DNA from: Mytilus trossulus
Taxonomy: Eukaryota > Mollusca > Bivalvia > Mytilida > Mytilidae
Direction of reading: 5' to 3'
Length of the DNA: 64,000 nucleotides
NCBI RefSeq assembly: GCF_036588685.1
Contig: NC_086374.1
Location: forward strand, 68,694,457 to 68,758,456
Part shown: positions 58,255 to 64,000 of the stretch, piece by piece
Layout of the letters: each line of letters begins with the position of its first letter
Position numbering within the stretch: the stretch's first letter is position 1
Notes under the pieces: generated by a model
Seen by the model: only the letters and a program-made list of their open reading frames with translations
Told to the model about the DNA's origin: nothing
Database searches by the model: none
Program-made: the position numbers and the translations under genes

Positions 58255-59458
58255 ATGCTTGCTTTCACCTCTGTTGTTTTTATATTAACTGTCAGTTATT
58301 GTAATGGGAACTACGAAAAACAAAGAATGCTGAGATAGAATTTATCTGAACATTACAACCCTGAACTGCTTCCGATTCTGGACTCAAACAACTCAAATCA
58401 CCCATTACAGATAAATGCTAAACTTTTTGTAATGGCGCTACAAGGACTTGAATATAAAACACAAATTCTAACAGCGTCTGTTTACTGGTACTTTACATGG
58501 AAAGATGAAATATATCATTACTTGGAATATAAGAACATATCAAGGCTGACAGTTAAAGCCAGTGATGTATGGCTTCCCGAATTATATATTGTAAATGATG
58601 TAAGGAAAATGCCAATAAGAAATACTGGAGATAGAGAAGAGTATTTGATTGTCAAATCAAACGGTTACATGACATGGTTTCCAACTAAAGAATTTCAGAC
58701 GTCATGTGCAGTGGATGTTTCAAAATATCCGTTCGATACACAGGCATGCACAATCCGAATAGAGGCCTGGTATCATGACAACAAAAGCTTTGTTTTGAAC
58801 ACAATTGGATCTGGTATAGAAACATCGGACGTCCATTTTGTTGAAAATGGAGAATGGGACATTCTCAATTTATCAGCAAATCCATTCCAGTACCAGGATT
58901 ATGCAGAACCATTCGTCCGCGTACTCAACTATGTATTATACACTTATTTTAAAAAGACGATCGTCTTACCATTTAATTACAACAGCGTTTCCATTTGTTA
59001 TTTTAATAGCGCTTAATTTATTGGTCAGTTTTATTCCAACAGAATGTGGCGAAAAACTTGGATTCTGTATGGCACAGTTTTTGACAATGATTGTGTTTCT
59101 TACGTTGATAGCACAACACATGCCTTCCTCGGCATTGACGATATCTTACTACACTTTTATTGTCAGTTTACAGATTTTGGTAAGTGGAATCACTATTTTA
59201 GTAGTTGCTTTAAGTATTTATTTACAAACCCGGAGTTTAGAAGACCGACCATCATGTTTAGTTAGAATAATGTTTAGTCCGATTGGATATTTTGAAGATA
59301 GCGATCGTAAGAAACGATGCACTCGAGTTCGGGATTCTAGACAAGAAGGCTTTATAACATGGCTGGACATTGATAGAAGACTGAACTATGGTTTGAATAT
59401 TTTACTTTTACTAAATGTGATCGTTACTGTTTCCATATTTGTATTTGTGATTATTTAA
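58255..59458 (+). pseudogene. Nicotinic acetylcholine receptor-like Cys-loop subunit, intronless, with two lesions
   Basis: The start ATG at 58255 opens a signal-peptide-like MLAFTSVVFILTVSYCNG. The ligand-binding domain follows in the same frame, with YWYFTWKDE, the canonical Cys-loop C-x13-C (CAVDVSKYPFDTQAC) and GEWDILN. After a frame change come four membrane helices: M1 (TTAFPFVILIALNLLVSF), M2 (GFCMAQFLTMIVFLTLIAQ), M3 (YYTFIVSLQILVSGITILVV) and M4 near the end (LNILLLLNVIVTVSIFVFVI). The M3-M4 loop is short. Such subunits form pentameric ligand-gated channels. Lesions are TAG at 58336-58338 right after the signal peptide and a one-base frame change near 58940-58950, just before M1. There are no introns across the whole receptor, as in the many intronless mollusc copies. 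It is either a young pseudogene or carries sequencing errors; no vicinal CC pair is seen, so a non-alpha type. Confidence 0.88.
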
Positions 59459-60655
59459 CCTGGAAAGGAACATATTATAACTAGGGATGTCAAAATATCG
59501 GAAATCTAATACTCGGATACTCGGTCATGATACTCGAGTACTCGTGAGTACTCGGATGAATCTGAAACGTCTATTGAAAAGTTTATATTTTTAGGTGGGA
59601 AGCAGTGTTTTTTGTTATTACCTTTCATAAACATATCAACGAAAGACAAACGTACTACAAATATAGCTAAATTGCGCCTCTGTTTTTTTTTGGTGTCAAT
59701 TAAACAATGAATTAACGACCGCCGTTTCTACAAATAACCTATAACAATAGCTATTATCGTTAATATAGTGCGGTGACAGAAGTGCATACAGTCGTCTAGA
59801 TCGCGAGTTTAATCTTCCCAAATAACACACGGCTGAAAATGGTCTTAAATTAAAAACAAATATATCTTTTTTTATTTTTTGCCCTGTCGTCATTTCGTCG
59901 TATGGTCACATTTTTCTAAAACGTCGTTTTAATGACTAGTAGTATATTGGAGAGTTTTAACTCCCTTTTTCAAAATGAAAATTTGTGTAACTTTGCTTTC
60001 ATTTAATTGAAATGTTTTTTTTCTGAAGCTATTTTCATCTGTAAAAATATTCTATTCGGTATTTCATTAACTTCTAACATAGATAACAAGTTTCTACTGT
60101 TTAAAATTGATAATTTGGTAATTTTAATTGCTAACTCAGACACAAACTTTAGGTTTTTCTTGATAGTGGTAATACAAATTATCCCATAATATTTTAAGCC
60201 TATAGTATTTCATAAAACTAGTTACTGATAAAAAATTCGGAACCTAATTATGAAAAAATTCTTAACAAATCAATGTTAAAAGAATAGAGTAAAAAACTTC
60301 ATTACTTCCTTTCCGTCGCATTTTGTGTATTAGTCAATAATTTGCTCTCAACTGATAGAAGCAATTACTATCTTTTTCGCTTTTATATATGAATATTTTA
60401 ATTATAGGGTACTCATATATGGCAAATTCTCTGTTTGTGTATGTTTATATTAAATGTTCTTTGTTATAAAACTATAACTTCAAATAAAAGTCTTAGTCTG
60501 AAAATCAAAATAGTTGACGGATAGTTTCAGTAAATACTCGGCAAAAAGTTAAAAAAAAAGTCAGAAAAAAGACAAAAGTCGTTAAATTTTATGAAGTGCA
60601 TAATATAACAAAACCGTCGACTGAAAGTTTGTGTAAATTTACTAGTATATGGAAT
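59459..60655. other. 3' flank of receptor gene
   Basis: Near 59485-59550 are several CTCGGATACTCGG / TACTCGAGTACTCG boxes from a repeat family. Otherwise this is AT-rich non-coding DNA. An AATAAA lies near 60484, but nothing shows it is used. Confidence 0.5.
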
Positions 60656-60660
60656 ATATA

Positions 60661-60970
60661 AAAAAAGAGGATGTGCTATGATTGCCAATCAGACAACTGT
60701 CCACAAGAGAACAACATGACACAGACATTAACATCTATAGGTCACCGTACGGCGTTCAATAATGAGCGAAGCCCATACCGCATAGTCAGCTACAAAAGGC
60801 TCCGATAAGACAATGTAAAACAATTCAAACGAGAAACCTAATGGCCTTGATTATATAAAAAAATGAACGAAAACAAATATGTAACACATAAACAAACGAC
60901 AACCACTGAATTACAGGCTCCTGATTTGGGACATTGGGACAGGCACATACATAAATAATAATTCGACTTT
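60661..60970 (+). repeat. Dispersed repeat, 'gatgtggtatgattgccaatg' family, long copy A
   Basis: Runs from AAAAAAGAGGATGTGCTATG through CAGACAACTGTCCACAAGAG, CTATAGGTCACCGTACGG, AGGCTCCGATAAGACAATGT and ACAAACGACAACCACTGAAT to the CACATACATAAATAAT end. Nearly full length compared with copy B. Confidence 0.85.
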
Positions 60971-61359
60971 GAAGCTGCAATGAATAAAAGATTGGATGAG
61001 GTGAACATCAAGATGTTTCATGCATAAGCTGTGAATTTGAAGAACTCTGTGCATTCAGTTTATCATCGTTGATGTTACTAAAATTACACAATACAATCAA
61101 TTGTTTCCCCTTTAAGAGCTAGGAAGCTTCTAACCTGACATTAATTGACGACATACACTTATCTGACTGTTGTCTTTGTGTGATTTGTTTCCTCCTTCTT
61201 CAACTCAACCAATGCCGTCGTATCTATTGCGATTCATGTCATGGTTACTCGATGATACTGCATACAGCCATGTCTATTCTCAGAAAATTGCTCCAAAGAA
61301 ATTGCGTCAATGTTTTTTGATTGTTGAGTCAATCATTTATGTGGCCATTTTTTTAACAT

Positions 61360-61760
61360 TGAAAACTAGGGGTGATATCAGTTGCTTCGGCAGGATAAGC
61401 AGATCCTTCTACACATGTGGCTCCCGTCGTGTTGCTTATGTTATAACGAATCCGGCAAATAGTCTAACTTCGAAGGTAACATTCATGAAAGGGAAGGGGA
61501 TTGTAGTTACGACGAAAGGAACATATCCGATATCATTTCTGAAACGGTTTTCCACAACGGTCAACCAACTCATGATTGCGTCCGTAAAATATACGAAGGG
61601 ATGATTTCAACTTCATCATTTGGAACTCTTGCTTAAACAGCTTCCTCATGAGCAGCAATACTCTATCAAGAAAAACATGATAGGAAATGCGAGCACGGGA
61701 ATATCGTATCAATTGGGAAATATATACCACGTATGCAGGTGCAGGTGTCGTTTAGTTTTG
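61360..61760 (-). mobile_element. Penelope-like element, 3' RT remnant
   Basis: On the minus strand it encodes the tail of the same RT as at 5.9 kb: YISQLIRYSRARISYHVFLD, RVLLLMRKLFKQEF and LKSSLRIFYGRNHELVDR. This is followed by the shared 3' DNA (GGTAAGCAGATCCT-like, CGTGTTGCTTATGTTAT). The catalytic part is absent. Confidence 0.8.
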
Positions 61761-61936
61761 TTTTCAAGCGACCCTCATTGATAAGTGTTGCCAACCATGA
61801 AATTGAGCGAATTCAAGATAGTGTGTACATCCCATATAATGTTTCCAAGAATCTTTGCAGACAAGCATGTGGATGTCATCAAACCTTTCTAAACCACCTA
61901 TAAGATCTCCGTTAAATCTATGATGAATTGATAAGA

Positions 61937-62290
61937 TAAAAAAGAAGATGTGGTATGCTTGCCAATGAGTCAACTGTCCACAAGAGACCAAAATGACACA
62001 GACATTACCAACTACAGGTCACCGTACGGCCTTCAACAAGGATCAAAGCCAATACCACATAGTCAGATATAAAAGGCCCTGATAAGACAATGCAAAACAA
62101 TTCAAACGAGATAACTAACGGCCTAATTTATATAAAAAAATATAACGAAAAACAAATATGTAACACATAAACAAACGGCAACCACTGAATTACAGGCTCA
62201 TGACTTGGTACCGGCACATACATAAATAATGTTGCGGGTTAAACGTGTTAGCGGGATCCCAAACCCGGGTTGGTTTGAAGCCGGCATTTT
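61937..62290 (+). repeat. Dispersed repeat, 'gatgtggtatgattgccaatg' family, long copy B
   Basis: Starts AAAAAAGAAGATGTGGTATG, matches copy A through most of its length, and extends further to GTTGCGGGTTAAACGTGTTA + GCGGGATCCCAAACCC. Confidence 0.85.
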
Positions 62291-62299
62291 GTAGGGCCA

Positions 62300-63780
62300 A
62301 TTATCTTCGGACTTCTTTCAATACCTTGTCTGTACTTGTAAAGGAAAATCTGTGTGCCCCAAAGAACTTGTTCGTTTTTGGTAGAACCTTTCATGTCAGA
62401 CCTGAGTCCATGTGTGAAATGTACTGTAGAAATATAAAAAAAACTTGTCTCGTGATGGTTGATGAAAATGAAGATGATTGATATAACGCTTAATTTCATA
62501 TATATAGATTGTTGCACTGGTAATTATTGTTCCAGTTTAGGGAAGGATTGACGCGTCTTTAAAAAGCTAAACACCGTCACATTATGTATGTGTCTTCCTC
62601 ATGTCATGAGACTGTAATGTAGTAGTTTTCGTTTGTTTCTATATATTTTTCTGTTTGTTTCTTAGTTATTTTGTACATTAATCATGCCGTAACATTTTTC
62701 GTTTGTTTTACATTTTTCATTTGAGGAATTGATAACTATGAATTTTACTCATTGTTGAAGCCCGTACGTAAATTTTGTGTCAATTGGTTTCCTTTGGAGA
62801 GAAGTCTTAATTGCAATCATATTACATCTACTTTTTTCAGGAATACTTTTGAATACATATGGAATACATTTGAAGATTGTAGTACGTTCAAGGAAAAAAA
62901 GGGGGATACATGTAGGTACAAAATGTATCATGTAATAGACATCAACAAGAGTTAAATACACGACAACATATACTATAGAAGCAATAATAATAGTGAAAAA
63001 ACCAAAACCAACGAATAAATAGTCTGCAAAAAAATAAAAACCAGAAGTAACTGCAAATTCAATTTGAGGTCATATTTGACTGTAGTGTTATATTGCTTTG
63101 GTTTGATACCTCACCCAATATTGAAAATAATTTCAAAGTATTGTCCTTCATGACACTTGCTTTTTTAACTGAAATTACAACTATTTATAAGGTCAAGGTG
63201 CTGAAAACATTATCTGGGTTGAAAACTTGATTTTTGAAGTTTTGTTTATTAAAGGTTTTTCGATAAAAAAAAAAATCTTAATGATTACGGGTTATGTATA
63301 ATAGCATACATTACTTAATCAAACACAGTATTATTCGTATCTAGGTAGAAAATAAAAATAGAAAAAAATGTCAAAATAGAAACCCTTCAAAATGTTCACA
63401 GATTGTACAGATGACCTTTGATCTCAGTTTTAAAAAAAGCCATGTGACCATATCAAGTGCTGACGACAGGCATATTGTTGTAGTACAAGTTTTACTCTTT
63501 TCAATGATATATTAAATAGATATGTGTTCGGTGGGGAGATTAGATTCGAAAAAAATCTGCCTTCAGTCACCGCACTATTACTTTTTTAATTTCAATAACT
63601 TTCCAAGTGAATTAATATCATTTATATATACTATAAAGAAGATGCGGTTAATGATATTCATATACATGTGTAATTCAATTTGAGGAAAAATTGTATTGAC
63701 AATCTTCCCACTGAGTGCGGGTATCGCCTTATTGCAAATATAATATCGTTTTTATGCTTTGACGAAATTAATTGTCATCT
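62300..63780. other. Intergenic region
   Basis: A decayed reverse copy of the 'gattgccaatg' family lies near 62745-62833 (TCATTGTTGAAGCCCGTACG, GGAGAGAAGTCTTAATTGCA). Nothing else is recognisable; open frames are short. Confidence 0.5.
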
Positions 63781-63784
63781 CATG

Positions 63785-64000
63785 GCATACACATTTAAAA
63801 TGATGTAGTCCTAAAATCATTAATAATCGAATTCACAAGAGGACCTTATAAGCAGAAATTTAACGCTTTTTTTATTAATGAAATTAACAGTTGATTAGTT
63901 TTTCTGTATTTATGTATGTGTCGAATCATTTATACAATAAATTGTTTTTAAGCAGGTTTGATATGAAAATAACTATAATATTCGACTTTATCATATATGA
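63785..64000 (+). repeat. Second copy of the receptor upstream region (window edge)
   Basis: Parallels 57905-58080 in order and spacing (ATGATGTAGTCCT, TTAATAATCGAATTCAC, GAGGACCTTATAAGCAGAAA, TTTTTAAGCAGGTTTGAT, ATATTCGACTTTATCATATA). The copy runs off the window. A paralogous receptor gene starting about 150-200 bp beyond the edge is predicted. Confidence 0.8.

Noticed and set aside
59044-59265. Overlapping +2 frame in the receptor gene
   Set aside because: Out-of-frame shadow of the membrane domain.
61170-61604. 144-codon plus-strand frame
   Set aside because: Runs antisense over the Penelope-like remnant and its shared 3' DNA; no independent support.
1-64000. tRNA, rRNA or other structured RNA genes
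   Set aside because: I saw no convincing cloverleaf or B-box pair by eye; a tRNAscan/Infernal run would decide.

Overview
The window is AT-rich animal nuclear DNA, very probably from a marine bivalve of the Mytilus type. The evidence is intron-rich genes with GT/AG splice sites, Penelope-like reverse transcriptase relics, and microsatellite-bearing interspersed elements of the kind described from bivalves ('pearl'/HINE-like). There are also many short dispersed repeats that I recognise as mussel-type. Nothing bacterial was seen.

Layout. Positions 1-9.1 kb hold no host gene. They contain tandem duplications, a striking 105-bp/21-bp nested tandem array (2.1-3.2 kb) and broken Penelope-like elements (5.6-8.0 kb). 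Positions 9728-13931 (minus strand) are INSIG, the ER sterol-sensing anchor, in five coding exons (201 aa). Positions 16218-50029 (plus strand) are CCDC93, a subunit of the endosomal CCC/Commander complex, in 21 exons (627 aa). The two genes are head to head and share about 2.3 kb of upstream DNA. INSIG2 and CCDC93 are also head-to-head neighbours in human, so this looks like ancient microsynteny. Positions 51454-55423 (minus) are a two-exon GNAT acetyltransferase convergent with CCDC93, with a degenerate Gypsy pol in its intron. Positions 58255-59458 (plus) are an intronless nicotinic-receptor-like Cys-loop subunit with one in-frame stop and one frameshift. Its upstream region is repeated at the right edge of the window, so a tandem paralogue is expected just outside.

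The main accessory object lies in the 10.5-kb first intron of CCDC93. It is a 6.8-kb Mutator-like (MULE) DNA transposon (19063-25862) with inverted ends built from repeated ACAAACTCGGCA-type boxes and a 9-bp target duplication (8/9 match). It carries a nine-exon gene for a PHD-finger + FLYWCH + MULE transposase-like protein. That gene has one premature TGA and lacks the segment expected to hold the third catalytic acid, yet the splice phase across the gap is intact.

The remaining CCDC93 introns are packed with non-autonomous elements: at least four microsatellite/tandem-repeat elements, all in the sense orientation, and many TIR or foldback MITEs, several with visible target-site duplications. 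Exon boundaries were read by eye from splice signals, reading-frame phase and remembered family sequences. Repeat-family names are inferences without a database search.
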